Of a stretch of DNA of 64,000 bases, positions 50,008 through 59,492 are shown in pieces. Under the pieces are notes generated by a model, which made no database searches, was not told the DNA's origin, and saw only the letters and a program-made list of their open reading frames with translations. The first letter of the stretch is position 1. Every line of letters starts with the position of its first letter. The DNA lies in the NCBI RefSeq assembly GCF_030413175.1, contig NZ_CP129212.1, forward strand, positions 868,001-932,000, in the 5' to 3' direction. The position numbers and the translations under genes were made by a program. The stretch comes from Bradyrhizobium roseum (lineage in GTDB: Bacteria; Pseudomonadota; Alphaproteobacteria; Rhizobiales; Xanthobacteraceae).

Positions 50008-50769
50008 ATGCAGTTGAAGGACCAGGCCGCCATCGTCACCGGCGGCGCATCGGGACTGGGCGCGGCGACCGCGCGCCGCCTCGCCGCGCAGGGCGCCAAG
50101 GTCGCCGTCTGCGATCTCAACGAAAAGCTTGCCGAGAGCGTTGCCGCGGAGATCGGCGGCGTCGCCGTGATATGCGATGTCTCCGATGGAGCGTCGGCGG
50201 AAGCGGCGGTCGCCAAGGCCGCGGCGGCGCACGGCCCGGCGCGCGTACTGGTGAACTGTGCCGGCATCGGCGTCGCCAAGCGCGTCATCGGCAAGGAAGG
50301 CCCGATGGCGCTCGGCGACTTCGACAAGGTGATCAAGGTCAATCTGATCGGCTCGTTCAACATGCTGCGGCTGGCGACGGCGGCGATGTCGAAACTGGAG
50401 CCGCTTTCGACCGGCGAGCGCGGTGTGGTGATTTCCACCGCGTCCGTCGCGGCCTATGACGGCCAGATCGGTCAGTCGGCCTATTCGGCCTCCAAGGGCG
50501 GCATCGTCGCCATGACGCTGCCGATCGCGCGCGAGCTGGCGCAGTTCGGCATCCGTGTGCTGACGATCGCGCCCGGCCTTTTCCTCACGCCGCTGCTCGC
50601 CAACCTGCCGCAGGAGGCGCAGGACTCGCTGGCCGCCGCGATCCCGTTCCCGCGCCGGCTCGGCCACGCCGACGAGTTTGCCTCGCTGGCGCTGCACATG
50701 ATCGACAACCCCTATCTCAATGGCGAGGTGGTTCGGCTCGATGCCGCGCTTCGTATGGCGCCGCGATAG
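50008..50769 (+). CDS. SDR of the 3-hydroxyacyl-CoA dehydrogenase type II group
   Basis: A 253-residue classical SDR: AAIVTGGASGLGAATARRLA cofactor site, NCAGIGVAKRVIGKEGPMAL, active-site Ser in VISTASVAA and YSASKGG. The insertion 'GKEGPMALGDFDKVIKVNLI' and the PFPRRLGHADEFA end are characteristic of type II (HSD10-like) 3-hydroxyacyl-CoA dehydrogenases. In this operon it would oxidise the 3-hydroxy thioester formed by the crotonase to the 3-keto thioester. Confidence 0.9.
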   Translation: MQLKDQAAIVTGGASGLGAATARRLAAQGAKVAVCDLNEKLAESVAAEIGGVAVICDVSDGASAEAAVAKAAAAHGPARVLVNCAGIGVAKRVIGKEGPMALGDFDKVIKVNLIGSFNMLRLATAAMSKLEPLSTGERGVVISTASVAAYDGQIGQSAYSASKGGIVAMTLPIARELAQFGIRVLTIAPGLFLTPLLANLPQEAQDSLAAAIPFPRRLGHADEFASLALHMIDNPYLNGEVVRLDAALRMAPR

Positions 50770-50779
50770 GATCATTGTC

Positions 50780-51199
50780 ATGTTCGTCAACAAGCGTGAC
50801 GTGCAGATCCAGTGGGGCGACTGCGACCCCGCCAACATCGTCTATTACCCGCGCTATTTTGCGATGTTCGACGATTCGACCTCGATCATGTTCGAAGCCG
50901 CCGGTTTTTCGAAGCAGGACATCGTTCACAAATACGGCCTGGTCGGCATCCCCATGGTGGATACGCGGGCGAAATTCCACATCCCGTCGACCCATGGCGA
51001 CTGGATCAGGATCGAGAGCCGGATCGAGAGTTTCAAGCGGTCCAGCTTCGAGGTGCTCCACAACGTGTTCAAGGGCGAGGCGCTGGCGATTGAGGCGTTC
51101 GAGACCAGGGTGCTGGTCGGCAGGCATCCCGACGACCCCGAAAAGCTGAAATCGGCGCCGATGCCGGCGGAGATCATTGAGCGGTTCATGCGGGGCTGA
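50780..51199 (+). CDS. 4-hydroxybenzoyl-CoA thioesterase-like protein
   Basis: A 139-residue hotdog protein. IQWGDCDPANIVYYPRYFAM carries the GDCDPAxIV motif with the catalytic Asp of the Pseudomonas-type 4-hydroxybenzoyl-CoA thioesterase; GLVGIPMVDTRAKFHIPSTH and FKRSSFEVLHNVF follow the same family. It would release 4-hydroxybenzoate (or vanillate) from its CoA ester for PobA. ATG at 50780 lies 10 bases after the SDR stop, in the same operon. Confidence 0.9.
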   Translation: MFVNKRDVQIQWGDCDPANIVYYPRYFAMFDDSTSIMFEAAGFSKQDIVHKYGLVGIPMVDTRAKFHIPSTHGDWIRIESRIESFKRSSFEVLHNVFKGEALAIEAFETRVLVGRHPDDPEKLKSAPMPAEIIERFMRG

Positions 51200-51284
51200 C
51201 ACGCGTCCCCGCATCACCTAAAGAAGGGGCTGAATTGAGCGCAGGTTCTGCTTAAAACCATAAATAGAAATCAGGGAGGAATGA

Positions 51285-52436
51285 ATGAAGAAGGTTTTTC
51301 TGTCCGCCGCAGCCGTTGCCGCGGCTCTCGCGTTGCCGGGTTCGCCCGCGCTCGCGCAGACCAACGAAATCACGATCGGCATTTCCGTCACCACGACGGG
51401 GCCGGCGGCAGCGCTCGGCATTCCCGAGCGCAACGCGCTGGACTTCGTGCCGAAGGAGATCGGCGGCGTGCCGCTGAAGCTCATCGTGCTCGATGACGGT
51501 GGCGATCCGACGGCTGCAACCACCAATGCGCGGCGCTTCGTGACGGAATCCAAGGCCGACATCATCATGGGCTCGTCGACGACGCCGCCCACGGTCGCGG
51601 TGTCCACCGTGGCGAACGAAGCCGGCATTCCGCATTTCGGCCTTGCGCCGTTCCCGATCAATGATGCGCGCATGAAGTGGTCGGTGGCGATGCCGCAACC
51701 GATCCCGATCATGGGCAAGGTGCTGTACGAACACATGAAGGCGCACGGCATCAAGACGGTGGGCTATATCGGCTACTCCGATTCCTATGGCGACCTCTGG
51801 GTCAACGACTTCAAGGCGCAGGCCATTCCGATGGGCCTGACCATGGTGACCGAGGAGCGCTTTGCCCGACCCGATACGTCCGTCGCCGGACAGGTGCTGA
51901 AGCTCGTCGCCGCCAATCCGGACGCCGTTCTGGTCGGCGCTTCCGGCACTGCGGCGGCACTGCCGCAGACCACGCTGCGCGAGCGCGGCTACAAGGGGCT
52001 GATCTACCAGACCCATGGCGCCGCCAGCATGGACTTCATCCGGATCGCGGGACCAGCGGCAGAAGGCGTGATCATGGCCTCGGGCCCGGTGATGTCGCCG
52101 GAAACCCAGCCCGACAGCGCGCTGACCAAGAAGCCTGGCCTGGCGCTCAACACCGCCTACGAGGCAAAATACGGCGTCAACAGCCGCAGCCAGTTCGCCG
52201 GACACTCCTATGACGCGTTCGAAGTGCTGAAGCGGATCGTTCCGGTGGCGCTGAAGACGGCGAAGCCCGGCACGCCGGAATTCCGCGATGCGCTGCGTCG
52301 GGCCATGACGACGGAAAAGGATATCGCGGCAAGCCAGGGCGTCTACAACTTCACGGAAAAGGATCGCTACGGTCTCGACGACCGCTCGCGCATCATTCTG
52401 ACCGTGAAGGACGGCAAATACGTTCCGGCGAAGTAG
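51285..52436 (+). CDS. ABC transporter substrate-binding protein (branched-chain/aromatic acid type)
   Basis: A 383-residue periplasmic protein with a signal peptide ending ALA-Q near residue 25 and the type I fold of Peripla_BP_6 (EITIGISVTTTGPAAALGIP, LIVLDDGGDPTAATTNARR, VGYIGYSDSYGDLWVNDF). By position it is the binding protein of the LivHMGF-type transporter encoded at 55258-58801, and by analogy with CouP of Rhodopseudomonas palustris it may bind hydroxycinnamates. GGGAGG precedes the ATG. A terminator follows. Confidence 0.9.
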   Translation: MKKVFLSAAAVAAALALPGSPALAQTNEITIGISVTTTGPAAALGIPERNALDFVPKEIGGVPLKLIVLDDGGDPTAATTNARRFVTESKADIIMGSSTTPPTVAVSTVANEAGIPHFGLAPFPINDARMKWSVAMPQPIPIMGKVLYEHMKAHGIKTVGYIGYSDSYGDLWVNDFKAQAIPMGLTMVTEERFARPDTSVAGQVLKLVAANPDAVLVGASGTAAALPQTTLRERGYKGLIYQTHGAASMDFIRIAGPAAEGVIMASGPVMSPETQPDSALTKKPGLALNTAYEAKYGVNSRSQFAGHSYDAFEVLKRIVPVALKTAKPGTPEFRDALRRAMTTEKDIAASQGVYNFTEKDRYGLDDRSRIILTVKDGKYVPAK

Positions 52437-52449
52437 AGGGCTTGGGGTC

Positions 52450-52496
52450 GTAGGGTGGGCATGGCGTAAGCGCGCCTTCGCCCACCCTACTTTTTT
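52450..52496 (+). terminator. rho-independent terminator
   Basis: GTAGGGTGGGC and GCCCACCCTAC form a perfect 11-bp stem with a 19-base loop, followed directly by TTTTTT. It ends the hydroxycinnamate operon after the binding-protein gene. The stem sequence also belongs to a dispersed repeat common in this group. Confidence 0.85.
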
Positions 52497-52503
52497 GAAC
52501 TTC

Positions 52504-55077
52504 CTAACCGCCGGTCGAAGCCATAGATTGCGACGGTGCCGTTTGCGGGCGGGCCTGCTCGATGCGCTCGCGCATCGCCCGCGCCTGACCTGCTACATGG
52601 TCGAGCAACCATCGTTCGAACGCTTCGGGCGGCATCGCGGGTGCGTACAGATAACCCTGCACGACATCGCAGCCGAGTCCGGCCAGCAACTGGCGCTGCC
52701 CCTCTGTTTCGACGCCCTCGGCGACCACAGTCATCTTCAGGCTTTGGCCGACCCGGACGACGGCGGTGGTGATGGCGAGCGCGCTGGCGTCGCGCTCGAT
52801 GTCGCGCATAAAGCTGCGATCGATCTTCAATTCGCGGATCGGCAGGTGGGCGAGCCGGCTCAGGCTCGAATAGCCGGTGCCGAAATCGTCCAGCGACAGG
52901 CCGACGCCGAGTGTGCGGATCGCGTTCATCGTTGCGATCGCCGCCGATCTCTCGTTCACGAGCACGCCTTCGGTGATCTCAAGCATCAAAGCTTCGGCCG
53001 GCAGGCCGTTGGCCGCAATGGTCTCCTCGACCACGGTGGCGAGTTTTGTATTCTGGAAATTCAGCGGCGACAGGTTAACTGCCACGCAGGGGATATCCAG
53101 TCCGGCGCGGCGCCACGCGGCCATTTGCCGGCACGCCTCGCGGATCGACCACAGGCCGATCTGCTCGATCAGGCCGACTTCCTCCGCCAGCGGGATGAAT
53201 TTCGAGGGCGGCACCTCGCCGAGGTCGGGGTCATGCCACCGCGCCAGCGCCTCGACGCCGTACAGCGCGCCATCGACGGTCCGGGTCTGAGGCTGATAGA
53301 AAAGCTTCAGCCGGTCGTCGGCGATGGCGTGACGCAGCGCAGCGCTCAAGACGAGACGCTGTTCGGCAAGGCGGTTCATGTCGGCACTGAAGAAGCGGTG
53401 GGTGGAACGGCCCGCCTGCTTGGCCTTGTACATCGCGGCATCGGCCTGCTGTATCAGGGCATCGAGATCGGTGGCGTTGTCGGGGTAAATGCTGATGCCA
53501 ATACTGGCGGAAATCGGTACCTGCCTGTTGTCGATCCACAGCGGCGATGCCAACGCTTCGGTGATGTGGGAGGCAACCCGCGAGGCGCGGGCCGGATCGC
53601 AGTCCGGCAACATGATAACGAACTCGTCGCCGCTCAGGCGTCCCAGCAGGTCGGACGGCTGAATACAGGCGCGCAGCCGCTTGGCAAATTCGATCAGCAA
53701 TGTGTCTCCGGCCGAGTGTCCGAGGGTGTCGTTGACGTCCTTGAAATGATCGAGATCGAGGAACAGAAGTGCGAGCTGCCCGCCCCTGCAATCCTCGATC
53801 GCCTGGTCGACCAGATATCGAAGCTGTGTGCGGTTCGGCAGCCCGGTCAGCATGTCGTGGAAGGCGAGCCGGGCGATCTGCGCCCGCGCTTCCTTGCGCT
53901 CGATCGCCAGCGCACCGAGATGAACGCAGGCGTCGACGATGTGCTTATGCCAGCGGCTTGGCGCGCGCGGTTCCCTGAAATAGAAGGCGAAGGTTGCGAT
54001 TACCCGGCCGTCGTTCGCCTTGATCGGCGTCGACCAGCAGGCCTTGAGTCCGGCGGCAAGCGGCATCGCCTTGAAGGGCTGCCAGCGTGGGTCGTTGTCG
54101 ATGTCGGACGCCAGCACCGGCTCGCCGTAATACGCCGCCGATCCGCACGAGCCGACATCAGGCCCGATGGCGACACCGTCGAGCGCACGGGAGTAGGCTT
54201 CGGGCAGGCTCGGTCCGCCCAGCGGATGAATTCGGCCGTCGGCATCGATATGCAGCAGCGAGCAGACGACGTCGGGAGCGATCACCTCGACACGCCGGCA
54301 GAGTTGCGCTGCAATCTCGGTAAGCGGCAATTCGTCTGCCAGTGCGTTCGTGATGAGTTGCTGCAGCGACCTCAACTGCTTGTTCTCGGTGATGTCGGTC
54401 AGCAGGGCGAACACGGACTTGATCCGCCCGCGCTTGTTGCGGAACGGCCTGACGGACGCCGAGATCCAGACCTCATCGCCGTTCTTGTCGTAGGTGAGAA
54501 TTTCCTCCTCGTCATCGCTTCCCGTGCAGAGATGCCGCAGCAGGCGCCTCCGGGTCTTGCCGTCGGTGTAGCGGCCCGCAAGTAAATGGTCCGCACGCCG
54601 CCCCAGCACATCCGCGGGCGAGTATCCGTATATTCCGGAGAACGCGGCGTTAGTGTAGATGATCCGCATGCGGCGGTCAGTGATGACGACGGCGCGGCTG
54701 GTCTTGTCGGCCACCAGGTTCATCATCGCCAATCGCTCGCGGCGTTCGACTTCCGTGCTGATGTCCCGGACAAACGCCAGATAGCTGCTTCGGCCGTCGA
54801 CCTCGACGCGCGACACCGACTGCGCGGCCCGCAGCCGGCTGCCGTCGCCACGCTGCAGCGTGATCTCCGAATGCGGCCCGAGATCAATGATGCCGAGAAG
54901 GTTGGCGTGAAGCCCGAGCACTTCCTCGCGGGGAACGCCCCAGATCTGCTCGGCCGCGGCGTTGAAATGAGCGATGTGCAGATCACTGTCGATGAGGATA
55001 ACGGCTTCACTGGCCTGCTCGAGCGCCGCCAGTAAAAATCCGGAAGTCTCAACCGTCGTACGATCGAAAACGCGCAT
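52504..55077 (-). CDS. PAS-PAS-GAF-GGDEF-EAL signalling protein
   Basis: An 857-residue cytoplasmic c-di-GMP enzyme without membrane segments. Two PAS domains (about 10-115 and 125-235: HIAHFNAAAEQIWGVP, IIYTNAAFSGIYGYSPADVL), a GAF domain (about 240-395), a GGDEF domain with the motif written SGDEF (about 405-570) and an EAL domain (about 580-830). EAL residues are intact: VEALARW, LSLDDFGTGYSSL, ELKIDRSF, VVAEGVET. Phosphodiesterase activity is likely; cyclase activity is possible since SGDEF is tolerated. GTG-ATG occurs at the start; ATG is chosen. No partner is adjacent. Confidence 0.93.
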   Translation of the reverse strand: MRVFDRTTVETSGFLLAALEQASEAVILIDSDLHIAHFNAAAEQIWGVPREEVLGLHANLLGIIDLGPHSEITLQRGDGSRLRAAQSVSRVEVDGRSSYLAFVRDISTEVERRERLAMMNLVADKTSRAVVITDRRMRIIYTNAAFSGIYGYSPADVLGRRADHLLAGRYTDGKTRRRLLRHLCTGSDDEEEILTYDKNGDEVWISASVRPFRNKRGRIKSVFALLTDITENKQLRSLQQLITNALADELPLTEIAAQLCRRVEVIAPDVVCSLLHIDADGRIHPLGGPSLPEAYSRALDGVAIGPDVGSCGSAAYYGEPVLASDIDNDPRWQPFKAMPLAAGLKACWSTPIKANDGRVIATFAFYFREPRAPSRWHKHIVDACVHLGALAIERKEARAQIARLAFHDMLTGLPNRTQLRYLVDQAIEDCRGGQLALLFLDLDHFKDVNDTLGHSAGDTLLIEFAKRLRACIQPSDLLGRLSGDEFVIMLPDCDPARASRVASHITEALASPLWIDNRQVPISASIGISIYPDNATDLDALIQQADAAMYKAKQAGRSTHRFFSADMNRLAEQRLVLSAALRHAIADDRLKLFYQPQTRTVDGALYGVEALARWHDPDLGEVPPSKFIPLAEEVGLIEQIGLWSIREACRQMAAWRRAGLDIPCVAVNLSPLNFQNTKLATVVEETIAANGLPAEALMLEITEGVLVNERSAAIATMNAIRTLGVGLSLDDFGTGYSSLSRLAHLPIRELKIDRSFMRDIERDASALAITTAVVRVGQSLKMTVVAEGVETEGQRQLLAGLGCDVVQGYLYAPAMPPEAFERWLLDHVAGQARAMRERIEQARPQTAPSQSMASTGG

Positions 55078-55257
55078 CACCCCGTCCTGAAGTACCTTTC
55101 AGCCGCCTTCGGCGGCCCGGCGCCGGGAAAAGGGACTGCATTCGCAAAAATGATAGGAGGGGTGGGTATTCAGGAAGTTCTACACCCCCCAACAGGGCGT
55201 TGTGCATCCCGACATGCTCAAGGAAGCGTTAAGCGCAATCGACGGGGGATGGCCAGG

Positions 55258-55989
55258 CTAGCTCTCGCTGGCGCCTTCGTGCTGGAACCCGAGATAGCTC
55301 GCCGCGACGCGCTGGTTGCCGGCGATCTCGCCGGCCGACCCGGACAGGATGAATTCGCCGAGTTCCATGACGTAGGCGCGGTCGGCGATCTGCAGGGCGG
55401 CTTTTGCATTCTGTTCGACCAGCAGCACCGACACGCCGGCGGCACGCAGTTCGCCGATGGTGCGGAAGATGTCGGCGACGATGATCGGCGCCAGTCCGAG
55501 GCTCGGTTCGTCCAGCATCAGCAGTTTCGGCGCGCCCATCAGCGCGCGGCCCATCGCCAGCATCTGCTGCTCGCCGCCGGATAGCGTGCCGGCCAGTTGC
55601 TTGCGCCGTTCCTTCAGCCGCGGAAACAGCGTGTAGACCCTTTCGAACGATTGGCCGGCGGCAGACTTTGGAATCCGGAATGCGCCGAGCAGGAGGTTGT
55701 CCTCGACATTCATGGTGCCGAACAGCTCGCGATGCTCGGGCACGAGGCTGAGGCCGGCCGCGACGCGGTCCTCGATGTCGAGTGTCGCCACGTCGCTGCC
55801 GGAGAAGACGGCTGCGCCCTTCAGCGGCAATACGCCCATGATGGCGTTGAGCAGCGTGCTCTTGCCGGCGCCGTTGGCGCCGATGATGGTGACGATTTCG
55901 TTGTCGGCGACGTCGAGCGATACTGAACGAACGGCTTCGACTTTGCCGTAGGAAACGTGAATGTCGGAGACCGAAAGCAGCGCGCTCAT
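55258..55989 (-). CDS. ABC transporter ATP-binding protein, LivF type
   Basis: A 243-residue ATPase: Walker A GANGAGKST at 37-45, signature LSGGEQQM at 136, Walker B LLMLDEPSLGL at 156. The LxPEHRELFGTMNVEDNLLLG segment is typical of LivF. Its ATG overlaps the stop of the fused LivM-LivG gene by four bases. Together with LivH and the binding protein at 51285 it makes a complete uptake system, presumably for aromatic acids. Confidence 0.94.
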   Translation of the reverse strand: MSALLSVSDIHVSYGKVEAVRSVSLDVADNEIVTIIGANGAGKSTLLNAIMGVLPLKGAAVFSGSDVATLDIEDRVAAGLSLVPEHRELFGTMNVEDNLLLGAFRIPKSAAGQSFERVYTLFPRLKERRKQLAGTLSGGEQQMLAMGRALMGAPKLLMLDEPSLGLAPIIVADIFRTIGELRAAGVSVLLVEQNAKAALQIADRAYVMELGEFILSGSAGEIAGNQRVAASYLGFQHEGASES

Positions 55990-57755
55990 GCGGTGGCTCC
56001 GAGATAGGCCTTGATCACGTCGGGATTGGTCTTGATTGCGGCCGGTGTGCCCTCGGCGATCTTGGTGCCGAAATCCAGCACCACGATGCGGTCGGCGAGA
56101 TCCATCACAAAACCCATGTCGTGCTCGACCAGCAGCACCGACATGCCGCCGTCGCGCAATTGACGAAGCAGCGCCGCGAGCCGCTGCTTCTCCATGTGAC
56201 GCAAGCCCGCCGCCGGCTCGTCGAGCAGCAACAGCAGCGGATCGGCGCACAGCGCCCGCGCAATCTCGACGATGCGCTGCTGGCCGAGCGACAGGCTGCC
56301 CGCGAGCTGGTCGATCTGCTCGCCGAGGCCGACGCGCTCGATCTGGCGGGCGGCTTCCGCCAGCAGCTTCGCCTCGTCGGCGCGGTCGAGCCGGAACATG
56401 CTCGATATCGCGCCCGAAAACCCGCGCAGATGCGTGCCGATCGCGACGTTCTCCAGCACGGTCATGTCCGGAACCAGCTTGACGTGCTGGAAGGTGCGCG
56501 CGACGCCGAGCTTGACGACCTCCTGCGGCGGGGCGTTGTCGACCTTGTGGCCGAGCACCGAGATGCTGCCGCCGGTGGTCGTCAGCACGCCGGTGATCAG
56601 GTTGAAGGTGGTGCTCTTGCCGGCGCCATTGGGCCCGATCAGGGCCACGATCTCGCGCGCTCCGACCTCGAACGAGACGTCGTTGACGGCGATCACACCG
56701 CCGAATTGTTTGCGCGCCTTTTCGATCTGCAGCAATGCGGCGGCAGAGGCCGGCGCGCGCTCGCGCCTGGCGAGAGGAAGCGATGTGTCGGGCACCTTGC
56801 GACCCGGCTTTAGCGGTAGCCGCGCCATCAGCCACGGCCAGACGCCGGTCGGCGCCAGTTGTAGCAACACGACCAGCAGGATGCCGAACACGATGGTCTC
56901 GAGCTGGCTCTGGCCGCCAAAGACATAGGGCAGGTAGCTCTGCAGGATTTCCTTCAGGATCACGACGATGCCGGCGCCCAGCACCGCGCCCCAGACATAG
57001 CCGGCGCCGCCGACCACGGCGATGAACAGATATTCGATGCCGGCATGTGCGCCGAACGGGGTCGGGTTGGCCGCGCGCTGGAAATGCGCATAGAGCCAGC
57101 CGGACAGGCCGGCGAGAACAGCCGCGTAAACGAACACCAGCAGCTTTGCGCGCGGGGTCTGCACGCCGAACGCTTCGCCGGCGATATGACCGCGCCGCAG
57201 CGCGCGGATGGCGCGGCCGGTGCGGGAGTCCAGCAGGTTCATGGTCAGCAGGGCCGAGATCAATACTCCGATCCAGATCGCGTAGTAGATCGTGCCGGGA
57301 TCGAGCATCTTGAAAGTGCCGACCGAGAGCGGCGGAATGCCCGAGATGCCGTCGTTGCGGCCGAGAAATTCCAGCTTGCTGAACAGATAGAACAGCCCGA
57401 TGCCCCAGGCGATGGTGCCGAGCGGCAGGTAATGGCCGGATAGTCGCACGGTGACGATGCCGAGCAGCACCGCGGCGATGCCGGAGACCAGGAGCGATAG
57501 CGGCAGCGTCAGCCACGGCGAAAAGCCGTAGGCCGTCGTCAGCACCGCCGTGGTATAGGCGCCGAAGCCGCAGAACGCGGCCTGGCCGAAGGAAGTGAGG
57601 CCGCCGACGCCGGTCAGCAGCACCAGCCCCATCGCCACCAGCGCGGCGAGGCCGATATTGTTGAGCAGCACGATCCAGAACGGCGGGATGCCCGGGATGA
57701 ACGGGATCGCCGCCATGACGAGTGCGAAGATGAGGACGGGAAGCCGCTGATGCAT
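55986..57755 (-). CDS. fused LivM permease - LivG ATPase
   Basis: A 589-residue two-domain protein. Residues 1-310 form a LivM-type permease (about nine helices; [47 protein letters not shown]). After a linker at 311-340, residues 341-589 form a LivG-type ATPase (GPNGAGKST at 374, [38 protein letters not shown]). Fusion of the two is known in some proteobacteria. It lies between livH (5 bases) and livF (overlap), a tight operon. Confidence 0.94.
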   Translation of the reverse strand: MHQRLPVLIFALVMAAIPFIPGIPPFWIVLLNNIGLAALVAMGLVLLTGVGGLTSFGQAAFCGFGAYTTAVLTTAYGFSPWLTLPLSLLVSGIAAVLLGIVTVRLSGHYLPLGTIAWGIGLFYLFSKLEFLGRNDGISGIPPLSVGTFKMLDPGTIYYAIWIGVLISALLTMNLLDSRTGRAIRALRRGHIAGEAFGVQTPRAKLLVFVYAAVLAGLSGWLYAHFQRAANPTPFGAHAGIEYLFIAVVGGAGYVWGAVLGAGIVVILKEILQSYLPYVFGGQSQLETIVFGILLVVLLQLAPTGVWPWLMARLPLKPGRKVPDTSLPLARRERAPASAAALLQIEKARKQFGGVIAVNDVSFEVGAREIVALIGPNGAGKSTTFNLITGVLTTTGGSISVLGHKVDNAPPQEVVKLGVARTFQHVKLVPDMTVLENVAIGTHLRGFSGAISSMFRLDRADEAKLLAEAARQIERVGLGEQIDQLAGSLSLGQQRIVEIARALCADPLLLLLDEPAAGLRHMEKQRLAALLRQLRDGGMSVLLVEHDMGFVMDLADRIVVLDFGTKIAEGTPAAIKTNPDVIKAYLGATA

Positions 57756-57760
57756 CGCCG

Positions 57761-58801
57761 TCAGTCCTTTTCTTCCTCGACCGCGGGCGCTGCGAGCGAG
57801 CGCAGCACCAGCACGGGGAGGATCAGCGTGAAGACGATGACCTCCTTGAAATTACTGGCGTAGAACGAGGAGAAGGCCTCGACGCTGCCGACGATCAGGG
57901 CCGCGACCGCGGTCAGCGGATAGCTCACGAGACCGCCGATGATCGCGGCGATAAAGCCTTTCAGACCGATCAGGAAGCCGGTGTCGTAGTAGAGCGTCGT
58001 GATCGGCACGATCAGGATGCCGGAAATGGCGCCGATCAAGGACGCCAGCAGGAACGCAATCTGCCCCGACAGCGTGGTGCGGATGCCGACGAGGCGGGCG
58101 CCGAGCCGGTTGACGGCGGTGGCGCGCAGCGCCTTGCCCATCACGGTGAAGCCGAAGAACAGCCACAGCGCGATGATGAAGGCGATCGTCAGCCCGTACA
58201 CCGCAAGGCTCTGGCCGGTAAAGCGCAACGGACCGACCGTGAGCGCCGCATTCGACAGCGCCGGGCCGCGCAGGCCCTCGGCGCCGAAGAAAACGAGCCC
58301 AAGACCCTGCAAGGCCAGGTGCGAACCGACGGAAGCGATCAGCAGCACCAGTACCGAGGTGTGCGCGAGCGGCTGGAAGGCGATGCGATAGAGAAACAGG
58401 CCGATCGCCGCCACGATCAACAGCGACAGCGCGATGTTGACCGCGATCGGCGTTTTCGGACCGGCCAGACCGAAGGTCAGGGCCAGGATGGCGGCGGGCA
58501 GCACGATGTTGATGGCGAGGGAACGCAATATGCGCCCGAGCCGAAGCGATCGCCGCGCGTCGAAGAGGTCGAGGGCAAAGGCGACCAGACCCATTGCCAA
58601 CGCGAGCCACGCTGTGCCCGGCACCTTGCCGGTCGCCAGCACCGCATAGCTCAGCGCGCCGTAGGTGACGAATTCGCCCTGCGGAATCAAAATGACGCGC
58701 GTGACGGCAAATACCAGCACCAGCGCCAGCCCGAGCAGCGCGTAGATCGCGCCGTTGGTAATGCCGTCCTGCAACAGGAACAGCATGATCGTGGTATTCA
58801 A
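57761..58801 (-). CDS. ABC transporter permease, LivH type
   Basis: A 346-residue inner-membrane protein with eight to nine helices; LQDGITNGAIYALLGLALVL and ILIPQGEFVTYGALSYAVL at the N-terminus and RLGARLVGIRTTLSGQIAFL in the middle are LivH marks. It is the first gene of the livH-(MG)-F operon and is divergent from the MarR gene, with the ATTTGATA inverted repeat between them. Confidence 0.93.
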   Translation of the reverse strand: MNTTIMLFLLQDGITNGAIYALLGLALVLVFAVTRVILIPQGEFVTYGALSYAVLATGKVPGTAWLALAMGLVAFALDLFDARRSLRLGRILRSLAINIVLPAAILALTFGLAGPKTPIAVNIALSLLIVAAIGLFLYRIAFQPLAHTSVLVLLIASVGSHLALQGLGLVFFGAEGLRGPALSNAALTVGPLRFTGQSLAVYGLTIAFIIALWLFFGFTVMGKALRATAVNRLGARLVGIRTTLSGQIAFLLASLIGAISGILIVPITTLYYDTGFLIGLKGFIAAIIGGLVSYPLTAVAALIVGSVEAFSSFYASNFKEVIVFTLILPVLVLRSLAAPAVEEEKD

Positions 58802-58887
58802 GACTGGCGCTCCCCCTCAAGCGTCGCCGGCCCGGCGTCGCGCGGACCCCGGACATGCCGTGTCTCGGCAGTTGAAAGCCGCCGATA

Positions 58888-58917
58888 ATTTGATATGTTC
58901 AATAACAATTATCAAAT
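58888..58917. promoter_or_regulatory. operator candidate between marR and the liv operon
   Basis: ATTTGATA (58888-58895) and TATCAAAT (58910-58917) are exact inverted arms with a 14-base gap; GATAATT/AATTATC (58884-58890 and 58907-58913) form a second overlapping pair. The AT-rich cluster sits in the 172-base divergent gap and is a probable MarR site. Confidence 0.6.
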
Positions 58918-58973
58918 ATAACATCAAGGCCGGCCATCGGCTGGGCCTCCGTTTCGGGTGCGAGCCTCACGCG

Positions 58974-59492
58974 ATGACAGTTTCCAAGGCAGCGACCGAT
59001 CCCGTCAAGCCGTCGCGCAGCACCGGCCGGGAGATCGCCGACGGCGCCGCCGACCATGCCGGTTTGCACCTCGGCGAACTGGCTGAGCTGCTCGGTTATT
59101 CGCTCAAGCGCGCGCAGCTCAAGGTGTTCGAGGATTTTTTGCGCTGCGTCGCGCCGTTGCAGCTGACGCCGGCGCAATTCTCGGTGCTGTTGCTGCTCGA
59201 CCGGAATCCCGGCCGCAACCAGACCGAAATTGCCAACACGTTGGGCATTCTCAGGCCGAATTTCGTATCGATGCTGGATGCGCTGGAAAGCCGCGGCCTG
59301 TGCGCCCGGATGCGCTCGACCAACGACCGCCGCTCGCACATCCTGGCCCTGACCGACAAGGGCAGGGCGGTGCTGGCGCGCGCCAAGAAGCTGGTCGCCA
59401 CCAAGCACGAGGCGCGGCTCAACGAACTGCTGGGCCCGGCCAATCGCGTCGCGTTGCTGGAAATGCTGACCAAGATCGCGGCTGAGTTCTAG
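58974..59492 (+). CDS. MarR family transcriptional regulator (CouR-like position)
   Basis: A 172-residue MarR protein. The DNA-binding core is LTPAQFSVLLLLDRNPGRNQ, TEIANTLGILRPNFVSMLDA and the wing STNDRRSHILALTDKGRAVL. The first 40 residues are an extra N-terminal arm. By position next to aromatic transport genes and the CoA pathway it parallels CouR of Rhodopseudomonas palustris, a MarR repressor released by p-coumaroyl-CoA; identity of the ligand here is inferred. The frame is open upstream, but ATG at 58974 fits. It overlaps the convergent kinase gene by four bases. Confidence 0.88.
   Translation: MTVSKAATDPVKPSRSTGREIADGAADHAGLHLGELAELLGYSLKRAQLKVFEDFLRCVAPLQLTPAQFSVLLLLDRNPGRNQTEIANTLGILRPNFVSMLDALESRGLCARMRSTNDRRSHILALTDKGRAVLARAKKLVATKHEARLNELLGPANRVALLEMLTKIAAEF

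Noticed and set aside
52495..54585. 696-codon open frame on the plus strand
   Set aside because: It mirrors the GGDEF-EAL gene; composition is low-complexity Arg/Gly/Asp/Gln and no motif is seen.
55990..57516. Upstream extension of the LivF reading frame to 57516
   Set aside because: The extension overlaps the fused LivM-LivG gene in another frame and is Arg-rich without motifs; LivF begins at 55989.
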